A stretch of 64,000 bases of DNA. Origin: Oceanicaulis sp. BBD 1991-10. Lineage in GTDB: Bacteria > Pseudomonadota > Alphaproteobacteria > Caulobacterales > Maricaulaceae. The position numbers were made by a program, and so were the translations under genes. Of this stretch, positions 50,798 to 58,900 are shown one piece after another (the first letter of the stretch is position 1; every line of letters starts with the position of its first letter). The notes below the pieces were generated by a model that saw only the letters and a list, made by a program, of their open reading frames with translations, had not been told where the DNA came from and did no database searches. The DNA lies in contig LYSW01000006.1 in assembly GCA_001657295.1 (NCBI GenBank), positions 55,560-119,559 on the forward strand, in the 5' to 3' direction.

Positions 50798-51186
50798 CGC
50801 CTCAACCAGTCTCCGCCATTGATCGGCGCCGCGTCTTCGAGGCTAAGCCGCCAGACATAAACCCAGGCCGCGCGATCCGGCCGGATCAGCCGGGTCTTGA
50901 CCCGGTCATAGCGAGAACGGGCCGGGTCCTTCGGCCAATAATCTTCGAATTCATCGAGCCTGGGCATGACCGAGGCGTCCGCGATCTCGAACAGCTCGCC
51001 GACGACCTCGCCCGGTCCCGATACAAGACCTGGAAACCGCCCAAGGTCCCAGAGCGCGCCGGGGATCAGGCAGGGTCCCAGCGGCTTGAACGCGTCCGCG
51101 AGGCCGAAGCGCGCGAAACCGCTCTCCCCGGCGCGCAGCAGCCCGTATACGGCGATGGCGTCGCCCGCGTGAACGGCGTCGCTCAA
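50794..51186 (-). CDS. Gamma-glutamylcyclotransferase (AIG2/GGCT-like) family protein
   Basis: The 130-residue protein has the GGCT-like fold motifs: AIAVYGLLRAGESGFARF at the N-terminus, GPCLIPGALWDLGRFPGLV and MPRLDEFEDYWPKDPARSRYDRV with the acidic catalytic Glu. Family members cyclise gamma-glutamyl amines. The start is TTG at 51186, four bases after the DUF418 stop, so it is probably translated by coupling. The stop interlocks with maiA. Amidoligases often occur near GGCT-like genes; here they are 9 kb apart. Confidence 0.88.
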   Translation of the reverse strand: MSDAVHAGDAIAVYGLLRAGESGFARFGLADAFKPLGPCLIPGALWDLGRFPGLVSGPGEVVGELFEIADASVMPRLDEFEDYWPKDPARSRYDRVKTRLIRPDRAAWVYVWRLSLEDAAPINGGDWLRR

Positions 51187-51190
51187 AGGC

Positions 51191-52474
51191 TCAGGCCTTG
51201 GCCTTCAGGATCGGCTGGAACCGGCCATAGCTCAGACAGCGCCAGAGCCACTCAAAAGGCCCGAAACGGAAGACCAGAAGCCAGAGCGGCGAGATGATGA
51301 GTTGCACCAACCAGACCGCCAGCACGAGCATCACCAGCTCGGCCCGCTCAATCACGCCGAACAGCGGCGCGCCGAACACGCCCGTGGCCAGCGCCACCAT
51401 GGCGAAGGTCTGGGTCAGATAGTTGGTGAACGCCATCCGCCCCGCCGCAGCGAACGGCGCGCGGAGAAGTCTCAGCCAATCGATCTTGGCGATCAGCATG
51501 ACCAGGCTCGCATACCCTAAGGCGACCACAAGGCTGGCGAAGGCATTGACCGAGCCGGCGACGGCGGTCGTCTCAAGCGCGAAACCGGTCTCCACGACCG
51601 GGCCGGTCGCCAGCCATAGCGCCGGCAATCCAACGCCGAGGCAGATCACCGCCAGAGCCGCATAAGCCGGCAGGCTCCAGCGCGCGAGCAGGAAGCCCGA
51701 CTTATAAAGCGCCATCCCGATGAGCATGACTCCCAAGACGCGCGGACCGAAGAAAATGATGCCGGACAGCTGCGCAATGGCGTTGCCGATGGCGTTGAAC
51801 ACCCGGCTCGGCCAGAAGCCGGACTGGTAGGCGCCGACCCACGAGGTGAGCGTTTGATCGTCCGGCACGATGCCGAACGGCGTCGGCTCCAGCATCGTCG
51901 GCGCCATGGAGGTCGCATATTCATTCGCCACGATCAGCAGATTGGTCAACAAAATGCCGACCAGCCCCAGCAGGACCAGCTTCAACACCGACATGCGGCG
52001 GAACAACACCGCCAGCATGCCGATCAGCGCATAGGCCGTCAGGATATCCCCGAACCAGAACAGAAATCCGTGCACCAGCCCGAATGCGAGCAGCCACAAC
52101 ATCCGCCGATAGTGCAGCTTTGTTGAGGCGTCCGCGGAGTCCCCGACGATCAGCATGATCCCGGCGCCGAACAGAGCGGAGAAGATCGTGATGAATTTCT
52201 GCTCGAAGAACACCGTCATCAGCCGCCAGGCGTCGGCGTTGGCGCCGGTGATGTCCATGTGGGCGGGCGGGTATTCGAACGCGCCCCAATAGTAAAAAAA
52301 GGTCGGCGCATTGACCATCAAAATGCCAAGCACCGCGACGCCGCGCAGGATATCCAGGCTCTCAAACCGGTCCTTGCTCGAGACCGGTGCGGACTTCGTC
52401 GCCGTCAGCGTTTCGGTGGCGGCGGCCGCGCCGTCGGCCTGCGGATCGGGTGATGGCGTCGAAGTGTCCGACAT
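51191..52474 (-). CDS. DUF418 family integral membrane protein
   Basis: The 427-residue protein has the DUF418/YeiB opening RFESLDILRGVAVLGILMVNA and about ten hydrophobic segments. The C-terminal block VMLVLAVWLVQLIISPLWLLVFRFGPFEWLWRCLSYG is the recognised DUF418 end. Function is not established; acyltransferase-like membrane proteins have a similar topology. It lies 4 bases before the GGCT-like gene and probably is co-transcribed. Confidence 0.92.
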   Translation of the reverse strand: MSDTSTPSPDPQADGAAAATETLTATKSAPVSSKDRFESLDILRGVAVLGILMVNAPTFFYYWGAFEYPPAHMDITGANADAWRLMTVFFEQKFITIFSALFGAGIMLIVGDSADASTKLHYRRMLWLLAFGLVHGFLFWFGDILTAYALIGMLAVLFRRMSVLKLVLLGLVGILLTNLLIVANEYATSMAPTMLEPTPFGIVPDDQTLTSWVGAYQSGFWPSRVFNAIGNAIAQLSGIIFFGPRVLGVMLIGMALYKSGFLLARWSLPAYAALAVICLGVGLPALWLATGPVVETGFALETTAVAGSVNAFASLVVALGYASLVMLIAKIDWLRLLRAPFAAAGRMAFTNYLTQTFAMVALATGVFGAPLFGVIERAELVMLVLAVWLVQLIISPLWLLVFRFGPFEWLWRCLSYGRFQPILKAKA

Positions 52475-53012
52475 GGCTCTCCCCCAGAGCTGGAGCGGGT
52501 TGTGCGCGGAAGCTTTGCTGCAATCTCCGAAACTGGCAAGCGGTGACAGATGTCACCTCACCCGAGACTTAACAAGAATTCATGGAAATATGGCGCGGCT
52601 CGCCTTGCCCTTGCGACCCGATGAGCGCATACCCAATTCATAGCTCACGTGGGAGGCGTGGCGCGCTATGACATTCTTTCTTGATCTCATGCACATCGTC
52701 GCAGCGACATTGCTGGCGATCGTCGGCCTTGGGTATGAACGCGAGGAAGACTGCGCACCCGTTCACTTCGAACCCGCCGCATACGTGATTGCTGAGGAAA
52801 GCGCCGCTCAAACTCTCCGGATTGAAACCAGCAGCGTGTCCGACTGCGATAGCGGCGAGTCGGCGATCCTATATCCCGTCCTTTAATTCTTGGCGTTCCC
52901 CGCTTAAAACGGATGATTACGGACGATCGGCGCCGAAAGGTGCGGCCAGACACGGGCCGACTCGGCTAAGCTCACGTCCAATCGTTCAATCCGTATTTGA
53001 GCTAGAGGCGTT
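52475..53012. other. Intergenic region with at most one small gene
   Basis: About 540 bases separate DUF418 from the coiled-coil protein. Besides the small frame at 52668-52886, no gene, RNA or repeat is evident. Promoters for the divergent neighbours should lie here. Confidence 0.5.
52668..52886 (+). CDS. Possible small secreted/anchored protein, 72 aa
   Basis: A short frame starts with MTFFLDLMHIVAATLLAIVG, a hydrophobic N-terminus that could be a signal or single membrane helix. The rest is acidic with two cysteines (EEDCAPV and VSDCDSG). GGGAGG lies upstream, with longer than ideal spacing (12 bases). There is no recognised domain. It may be a real small protein or a chance frame. Confidence 0.4.
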   Translation: MTFFLDLMHIVAATLLAIVGLGYEREEDCAPVHFEPAAYVIAEESAAQTLRIETSSVSDCDSGESAILYPVL

Positions 53013-55004
53013 ATGGCCGCCAAATCGCAGTCTCCAGAAACCGGCGAAAAAGCCGATCTGAATACCACCGAGTTCAGTGATGCGGCTGGCGGGGCGGTCA
53101 TGCCGGCGCAGCCAAGGTCTGCGCCCGCAGCCCCGTCCGACGCCCCGCAGCCGGTGCGTGAGCCTGGTGGAGGATGGATCGCCTTTCTCGGCGGCGCGTT
53201 CGGGCTGCTCTGGCTGGGCGGCGCTGCGGCGTATTTGACCGGCTACGCGGACCTGACCGCCCTGACGCCGGCCCAGCTGGGTGGATTATCGGTCTTCGCC
53301 GTCGCGCCGGCGATCCTGTTTTTCATGGCCGGCCTGCTGGGACGCGAGGTGGCGCGCGCCGGCGCCCGGGCGAGGCGCCTGGACGCCGCCGTCGCACGCC
53401 TGGCGGCTCCGGCGGCGCACGCCGACAGCGACGCCGCGCGCCTGGCCGACGCCATCAGCATCCAGGTCGACCGGGTGAATCAGGCGATGCAGAGCGCGCT
53501 CGCCCGCCTCGCCGCGATGGAAGAAGTCATCACCCATCACGCCGACAGTCTTGAAGACAGCTCGTCCCGCGCCAAAGACAAGGCTCAGGGACTGGTGACC
53601 TCTCTGCGCGATGAACGGCTAAGGCTTGCAGAGGTGGCCGACGGGCTTGACGACAAGGCGGCCTTGATTGCGGCGGCGATCCAGGACCAGTCCAAGATGG
53701 TGGCGGCGGCGTCCGAATTGGCGGAGCTGAAAGCCTCTGAAGGCGAAAAGCTGATCCGGTCGGGCGCGGACCGGCTGGCGGCCGCGGGCAAGGCTGCGGA
53801 AGAGGCCGGAGACCGCATCGCCCTGTCGCTGGATGCGCGCGCCACGGAGCTGCGCGATTTCTCCGACCGGCTCCGCGACCGAACCGATGGACTGGAAGCC
53901 GCCTATCTCAAACACCGCGATCGTCTGGGCGAAGCCAGCGAAGTGCTTCGCAAAGAGCAGGAGAAGATCGGCGCCGCCCTCGACTTCCACAAGGCGGAGT
54001 TGGAGACCATGACCCGCACCGCCCGCGACGGCGCGGAGGCGTTGAAAGGCGCGGCGCAGACCTCTGGCGAAGTGTTTGAGAAGGCTGTCGAGGAAGCCCT
54101 TGACCGCGCCGGCGGACTGGCGCGCGAGATCACTGATCAAAGCGACGCCGCGGCCAAAGCGCAGGAAGACGCTCTGGCGCGCCTGAAGGACGCCGCGAAG
54201 GCGGCGCGCGCCGCAGCCGAAGACACCGGCTCGACATTCGGCGCTCAGGCCGACGCCGCTGAAGCGGCGCTGGAGCGCGTCAGCGAAGCGGGATTTGAAG
54301 CCGCGCGCCGGTCCGATGAAGCGTTTCAGGCGCGCCTGCGCGAAGCGGAGGATCTGACGGAGCGCGCCGCCAGGGCGGCGGAGGCGGCTTCGGACGCCGT
54401 GCGGCGCAAGCTCGCCGATACGCTGGAAAGCGCCAATGCGGAATCGCGTCGCGTCGAAACTCAGCTTGAGGATCTGCGCACGCGCATGCAAAGCGCCCCG
54501 GACGCCGCGAAAGCCAGCGTCGAGGCGATGGAGCGTGTGATGCGCGACGGCCTGGAGCGGCTTAATGAATCCGCGGAACACGCCAGCCAGCAGGCCCGTG
54601 ACATCGATGCGCAATTCCAGGCCCGCATCCGTCAAAACTATGAATTGCTGTCAGACTTCATTCTGCGCATGGGCGGGGTGGCCGGCGGCCGGCGGCCGAT
54701 TGATCTGGGCGTCAATGAAGTGCCTGACCCGCTGAGCCGGCGCCGCGAGCAGCGCGTCGAGTCCCGAGACGATGATGCGCCGGCGCCGCTGGCCGAGACG
54801 ATCGCTGACGCCCCTGAGCCCGCATCGGGCGGCGCCCCGGAGGCTGAAGCCTCTGCTGACGCCGAATCCCCCGACCGGGACAGCACGGCGGATGACGACC
54901 GCCCGCGCCGCGAAGGCGGCTGGCGGTGGCGCGACCTTCTGGCGACCATGGATCCGGACGACGCCTCAGCCGCCGGAAAGCCGGACAAACCCAAGCCGGA
55001 CTAG
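53013..55004 (+). CDS. Membrane-anchored long coiled-coil protein (TipN-like architecture)
   Basis: The 663-residue protein has two adjacent N-terminal membrane helices (about 54-76 and 89-110). A very long Ala/Glu/Arg-rich coiled coil (about 111-555) follows, then a conserved-looking NYELLSDFILRMGG segment and an acidic disordered tail that ends in GWRWRDLLATMDPDD. Two N-terminal helices plus a long coiled coil is the layout of Caulobacter TipN, the polarity marker; size differs (TipN 882 aa) and I cannot prove homology. Alternatives: other apolipoprotein-like coiled coils. The stop interlocks with M28. Confidence 0.85.
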   Translation: MAAKSQSPETGEKADLNTTEFSDAAGGAVMPAQPRSAPAAPSDAPQPVREPGGGWIAFLGGAFGLLWLGGAAAYLTGYADLTALTPAQLGGLSVFAVAPAILFFMAGLLGREVARAGARARRLDAAVARLAAPAAHADSDAARLADAISIQVDRVNQAMQSALARLAAMEEVITHHADSLEDSSSRAKDKAQGLVTSLRDERLRLAEVADGLDDKAALIAAAIQDQSKMVAAASELAELKASEGEKLIRSGADRLAAAGKAAEEAGDRIALSLDARATELRDFSDRLRDRTDGLEAAYLKHRDRLGEASEVLRKEQEKIGAALDFHKAELETMTRTARDGAEALKGAAQTSGEVFEKAVEEALDRAGGLAREITDQSDAAAKAQEDALARLKDAAKAARAAAEDTGSTFGAQADAAEAALERVSEAGFEAARRSDEAFQARLREAEDLTERAARAAEAASDAVRRKLADTLESANAESRRVETQLEDLRTRMQSAPDAAKASVEAMERVMRDGLERLNESAEHASQQARDIDAQFQARIRQNYELLSDFILRMGGVAGGRRPIDLGVNEVPDPLSRRREQRVESRDDDAPAPLAETIADAPEPASGGAPEAEASADAESPDRDSTADDDRPRREGGWRWRDLLATMDPDDASAAGKPDKPKPD

Positions 55005-56098
55005 TTCCCCGTCAGGCCCTCATCGACTTGTGAGGCGGCGTCGGAGAGTGCGGGCAATTGCGCATCCAGGCGCTCCGCGAGATCAATGCTCAGAGCGACC
55101 ACGCCGGCGTAAAAGACGGGATCGATGGTGTTGAACTCGTCGCTCGCCTGATGGTAATGCTCGTGGTCTTCCACCCCAAGATAGAGGAAGGGGATTCCGG
55201 CGACGTGGAAGGGCCCGTGATCTGAAAGCAGGGTCCAGTCTTCGCGCGGATCGCCTGTGGGCCGGTCATAGCCGGCCTCAAGGGTCACGCTCGCGTCTGC
55301 AGCCGCGGCCTCGATGATGGGCAGCAGCGCGGGCGTGTGATAGCTGCCGGCCGCCCAGATATCGCCGTCCGGACTATAGCCGAGCATGTCGAGATTGAAG
55401 TTCAGCGCCACGGGAGCCGCCTGCGCCGGCGGCGCCGCCACGAAGGCGCGGGCGCCGTTCAGCCCGCCCTCCTCCGCATCAAAGGCGACGATCAGGATGT
55501 CGTGCTCGGGCGGGTTTTCGGCGAAGTGCCGGGCCACGGCGAGCATCGCCGCCACCCCGGAAGCGTTGTCGTCGGCGCCGTTGAAAATCTCATTGTTTTC
55601 GCCGGGGCCGATATGATCGTAATGCGCCGTGATCGCGATCGCGCGGCTGGACTGCCGGCCCGGGACGCGTCCGATCAGATTATAGCCGGTGAGCGTCTCG
55701 CGCCCCGCGTCGGGATTGCGGAAATCAATCGGCCGTTCGAAATCAAACGCATGAACGAAGCTCTCTCCGACAGGCTCCAGTCCGATCTCGTCATAGCGCT
55801 GCAGGAGATAATCGCGGGCGAGCGCGTTGCCGTCGGTTTCAACCAGACGGCCCGCCATGACGTCCGCGCTTAGCACGCACATATCCAAAAGCGCGTCCGC
55901 CAACTCGCTTTCAAAACAGGCTTCCGCTCCAGCGATGACGGGGCGTGCGGCTCCGGCATCGGCTCCGTCGGCGACGCCTCCGCCCGTCTCATTGGCGGCT
56001 TCAATGGCGGCGTCGTCTTCGGGAGCGGAGACCGTCGGTTCGCCGCAAGCGGCGAGCGCTACAACAGAACCCAAGGCGAGAAGTGAAAGCGTGCGCAT
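55001..56098 (-). CDS. M28-family metallopeptidase lipoprotein
   Basis: Start is the ATG at 56098 (365 aa). The lipobox is ALAAC at the signal end. The catalytic zinc ligands are visible: HYDHIG, FNGADDNASG, DAEEGG, LDMLGY and SDHGPFHVAGIP. M28 enzymes are aminopeptidases or related dimetal peptidases. A 60-residue acidic Ala-rich linker lies between lipobox and domain. Periplasmic, outer-membrane anchored; the substrate is unknown. Confidence 0.94.
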   Translation of the reverse strand: MRTLSLLALGSVVALAACGEPTVSAPEDDAAIEAANETGGGVADGADAGAARPVIAGAEACFESELADALLDMCVLSADVMAGRLVETDGNALARDYLLQRYDEIGLEPVGESFVHAFDFERPIDFRNPDAGRETLTGYNLIGRVPGRQSSRAIAITAHYDHIGPGENNEIFNGADDNASGVAAMLAVARHFAENPPEHDILIVAFDAEEGGLNGARAFVAAPPAQAAPVALNFNLDMLGYSPDGDIWAAGSYHTPALLPIIEAAAADASVTLEAGYDRPTGDPREDWTLLSDHGPFHVAGIPFLYLGVEDHEHYHQASDEFNTIDPVFYAGVVALSIDLAERLDAQLPALSDAASQVDEGLTGN

Positions 56099-56179
56099 CA
56101 GATGCGGCTCCATGGATGGCGGCGCGCGATGCGGCCTCTATAGTGTTGAGTGTGTAGCGCGCTTGGAAGGACCTCGCCA

Positions 56180-56410
56180 ATGCCGATGAAGGCCGAAGAT
56201 ATCGTCGAACTGATCCGCGAAGGGATTGAAAACGCCGAGGTCGAGATCATCGACCTGCGCGGAGACGGCGATCATTACAAGGCCGTGGTGGTCTCTCCGG
56301 CCTTTGAAGGCCTGTCCCGGATCAAGCAGCACCAAATGGTCTACGCCGCGCTCAAAGGCCGCATGGGCGGCGAATTGCACGCCTTGGCGCTGGAGACGCG
56401 CGCCTCCTAG
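56180..56410 (+). CDS. BolA-family protein
   Basis: Start is the ATG at 56180 (MPMKAEDIVELIREGI, 76 aa), with GGAAGG 9 bases upstream. Family motifs are EVEIIDLRGDGDHYKAVVVSPAFEGLSRIKQHQMVYAAL, the helix-grip end with RIKQHQ. BolA proteins bind iron-sulfur clusters with CGFS monothiol glutaredoxins. That partner is encoded 431 bases further on the same strand, with a small membrane protein gene between, in the opposite direction. It could also be called IbaG-type. Confidence 0.94.
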   Translation: MPMKAEDIVELIREGIENAEVEIIDLRGDGDHYKAVVVSPAFEGLSRIKQHQMVYAALKGRMGGELHALALETRAS

Positions 56411-56751
56411 CCCCGGCGCAGCACGGCCATAAGAACGCTTGCGGCGTATAATCCAAGCTGCAGGAAGACATCCGGGCGGCCCCATGCCTCAAAGGACGCT
56501 GCGAACACGCAGACCAGCGCGAACATCGCCAGGCTGGCCAGGCCCGCCGCCCAGCGCACCCCGGGCGCGCGCGCGCCACAGATGGCGCGAAGCCCGTTGA
56601 GCGCGGCGGCGAACAGGATCGCCAGCCCCGTTCCAAAGAACCAGAAGGCGCCGGGCGTAAGACTGTCATAGACCATCGGCGTGAAAACAAAGCAGTGGAC
56701 CAGCCCCACAGCCGCCAGGCCGACCACGAGCGCATAATCAATCCATCTCAC
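56407..56751 (-). CDS. Small membrane protein, 114 aa, unknown
   Basis: Four predicted membrane helices (about 5-25, 36-56, 67-86, 91-110) and little else. The motif DALTPGAFWFFG-like stretch (SLTPGAFWFFGTGLAILF) is not recognised. It is a convergent neighbour of bolA with an interlocked stop (56407-56410) and a divergent neighbour of grxD. Confidence 0.75.
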   Translation of the reverse strand: MRWIDYALVVGLAAVGLVHCFVFTPMVYDSLTPGAFWFFGTGLAILFAAALNGLRAICGARAPGVRWAAGLASLAMFALVCVFAASFEAWGRPDVFLQLGLYAASVLMAVLRRG

Positions 56752-56840
56752 GCCAGCACCTCCTTATGGTCGCGCGCGCTTGATTCGGCCCGCCGCGCCT
56801 CTTAGGTAGGATGCTCCAACGCATGCAGCAGGACTTGATC

Positions 56841-57173
56841 ATGACTGACGCCGCCACCCTTGACGCCATAAAGAAAGCCGTCACCGAAAACGACGTGGTG
56901 TTGTTCATGAAGGGGACGCCGACCTTTCCGCAATGCGGCTTTTCGTCAGTGGTCGCCAACGTGCTCAATCATATCGGCGTGGAATATGCGGCGGTGAATG
57001 TGCTTGAGGACATGGATGTGCGCGAAGGCGTGAAGGCCTTCTCTGACTGGCCGACCATCCCTCAGCTTTATGTGAAGGGTGAATTCATCGGCGGCTGCGA
57101 CATCGTCAAAGAGATGTTCGAGGCGGGCGAGCTGCAGCAGCTCTTCAAGGACAAGGGCCTGGTCGCGGCGTGA
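56841..57173 (+). CDS. grxD: Monothiol glutaredoxin (CGFS, Grx4/GrxD type)
   Basis: Start is the ATG at 56841 (MTDAATLDAIKKAVTEND, 110 aa). The motif CGFS in FPQCGFSS is the active site; FMKGTPTFP, DWPTIPQLYVKGEFIGG and CDI are the glutathione-binding segments. It carries a [2Fe-2S] cluster with BolA and is involved in iron-sulfur trafficking. It overlaps DUF427 by 4 bases. Confidence 0.97.
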   Translation: MTDAATLDAIKKAVTENDVVLFMKGTPTFPQCGFSSVVANVLNHIGVEYAAVNVLEDMDVREGVKAFSDWPTIPQLYVKGEFIGGCDIVKEMFEAGELQQLFKDKGLVAA

Positions 57174-57538
57174 CCCGCCGCGTCCTGGAACCGGGACCGG
57201 AGCATCCGATCACGCTTGAACGCGGCGCTCAGGTGCGCGTGGAGCTCGGCGGGGAGATGATCGCCGATGCAGCCGACGCGATCCTGCTGGCTGAAGCCAG
57301 CTATCCCGCCGTCGCCTATATCGACCCGGCCGTCTTTGACGCCGACCGCCTGATCGCGTCCGAGCGCCGCAGCTGGTGTCCCTATAAGGGCGAAGCGGAT
57401 TATTTCGGCTGGCGCACGGCCGGCGGCGAAGTGATCCCCGACGTCATCTGGCGCTACGCCGAGCCGCACCCGGCGGTGGCGGCTGTCAAAGGCCGGCTGG
57501 CGTTCTACACCGACCGCGCGGCGGTGACGCTGCTTTAG
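57170..57538 (+). CDS. DUF427 family protein
   Basis: The 122-residue protein has the DUF427 pattern: ERRSWCPYKGEADYFGWR and VIWRYAEPHPAVAAVKGRLAFY. The fold is a small beta barrel; function is unknown. It is translationally coupled to grxD by a 4-base overlap, which suggests a shared operon with the iron-sulfur glutaredoxin. Confidence 0.93.
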   Translation: MTRRVLEPGPEHPITLERGAQVRVELGGEMIADAADAILLAEASYPAVAYIDPAVFDADRLIASERRSWCPYKGEADYFGWRTAGGEVIPDVIWRYAEPHPAVAAVKGRLAFYTDRAAVTLL

Positions 57539-57541
57539 ACC

Positions 57542-57958
57542 CTAGCGGGATGTCGGCTCATAGCCCTCGGGCGGCGGGGTGCGGAACGTGTCGACCGGAT
57601 TGGTCAAGGCCAGGCGCGCGCTCGGCGGCAGGCCCAACTCGTCACGCGTCCAGACCAGCTCCACGCCCTGAGGCAAAATCGCTTCGCAGCTGTCCGGGAA
57701 GTGCCGCGTCAGGGTGACGTCGAACGCCCAGCCGGCCCGGGGCGAACCGGTCGCGACGGCGTCGAAACTGTCCTTGTTCGTGCAGCCATTGGAGTAGACC
57801 CGAACCACCAGCTCGCCGGCCGCGTTCTGCCGCCAGGCCAGCACGGGCTCGACGACAGCGAAGCGATCGCCGGCCGGATCGTCGGGCGGCTCAAGGCTTG
57901 CGCAGCCGACCGCGGCGAGCGCTGTGATCGCGCCAAGGACGAGCAATCCCCGCTTCAT
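57542..57958 (-). CDS. Lipoprotein of unknown function
   Basis: Start is the ATG at 57958 (MKRGLLVLGAITALAAVGC, 138 aa); the lipobox AVGC is clear. The rest is about 120 residues of beta-type sequence (AAGELVVRVYSNGCTNKDSF, FDVTLTRHFPDSCEAILPQGVELVW) with two more cysteines. No family recognised. Confidence 0.83.
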   Translation of the reverse strand: MKRGLLVLGAITALAAVGCASLEPPDDPAGDRFAVVEPVLAWRQNAAGELVVRVYSNGCTNKDSFDAVATGSPRAGWAFDVTLTRHFPDSCEAILPQGVELVWTRDELGLPPSARLALTNPVDTFRTPPPEGYEPTSR

Positions 57959-58025
57959 GTCCATCACCCCTCCTCGTGACGCGCAAAGCTTAGCCGGGCT
58001 TTGGCGCCGCCGACAGCCCGCAAAA

Positions 58026-58066
58026 CGAAAAAGGCCCGCCGGAGCTGCTCCAGCGGGCCTTGTCTT
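58026..58066 (-). terminator. Intrinsic terminator after rpsD
   Basis: On the minus strand a GC-rich stem with arms AAGGCCCGCTGGA / TCCGGCGGGCCTT and a GCAGC-type loop is followed by TTTTTCG. It lies 20 bases downstream of the rpsD stop. Confidence 0.85.
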
Positions 58067-58083
58067 GGTCGCTCGCCTCGAAT

Positions 58084-58701
58084 TTACGAGGAGTAGAATT
58101 CGACAACCAGGTTCGGTTCCATCTTCACCGGATAGGGCACTTCGTTGAACTCCGGAGCGCGGCTGAAGGTGGCGGTCATCGCCTTGGGATCCAGGTCGAT
58201 ATAGTCCGGCACGTCCCGCTCCGGGCTGCCCAGCGCTTCCAGAACCAGCGCCATGTTGCGCGACTTGTCGCGCACCTCGATGACGTCGCCGGCCTTCAGG
58301 CGGTAGGACGGAATGTTCACGCGCTGGCCGTTGACCTTGACGTGGCCGTGATTGACGAACTGGCGCGCGGCGAACACGGTCGGCACGAATTTGGCGCGGT
58401 AGACCGCGGCGTCCAGACGGCTTTCCAGAAGCGCGATCAGATTCTCAGCGGTGTTGCCCTTGCGGCGCTGCGCTTCGACATAGGTCCGCTTGAACTGCTT
58501 TTCGGTGATGTTGCCGTAATAGCCCTTCAGCTTCTGCTTGGCGCGCAGCTGCAAGCCGAAGTCGGACATTTTGCCGGCGCGGCGCTGGCCATGCTGACCC
58601 GGGCCGTAGGGGCGATTGTTGACCGGGGACTTGGAGCGGCCCCAGATATTCTCGCCCATGCGGCGATCGAGCTTGTATTTCTGCGAATGACGCTTCGACA
58701 T
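58084..58701 (-). CDS. rpsD: Ribosomal protein S4
   Basis: The 205-residue S4 starts with [38 protein letters not shown] and contains the S4 RNA-binding domain: [38 protein letters not shown]. It initiates 30S assembly at 16S rRNA. AGGAAAAC precedes the start. It is a single gene, as often in alphaproteobacteria. Confidence 0.98.
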   Translation of the reverse strand: MSKRHSQKYKLDRRMGENIWGRSKSPVNNRPYGPGQHGQRRAGKMSDFGLQLRAKQKLKGYYGNITEKQFKRTYVEAQRRKGNTAENLIALLESRLDAAVYRAKFVPTVFAARQFVNHGHVKVNGQRVNIPSYRLKAGDVIEVRDKSRNMALVLEALGSPERDVPDYIDLDPKAMTATFSRAPEFNEVPYPVKMEPNLVVEFYSS

Positions 58702-58900
58702 TGTTTTCCTATCTTCGACGCGGCCCGGTGAAACCCCTTCATTTCACAATCAAAACGGCGGTTCACGCGTCGCCCGTTTGAGTGATACGAGCGGCCAGCG
58801 AATATCGCTGCCATAAGGGAAGCGCGGGTTATGGTGGAAGGGGGGCGGAGAGTCAATCAGGCAAGGCGGTTCGGGGCCGTGTCCAGGCTCAACCGCCCCC

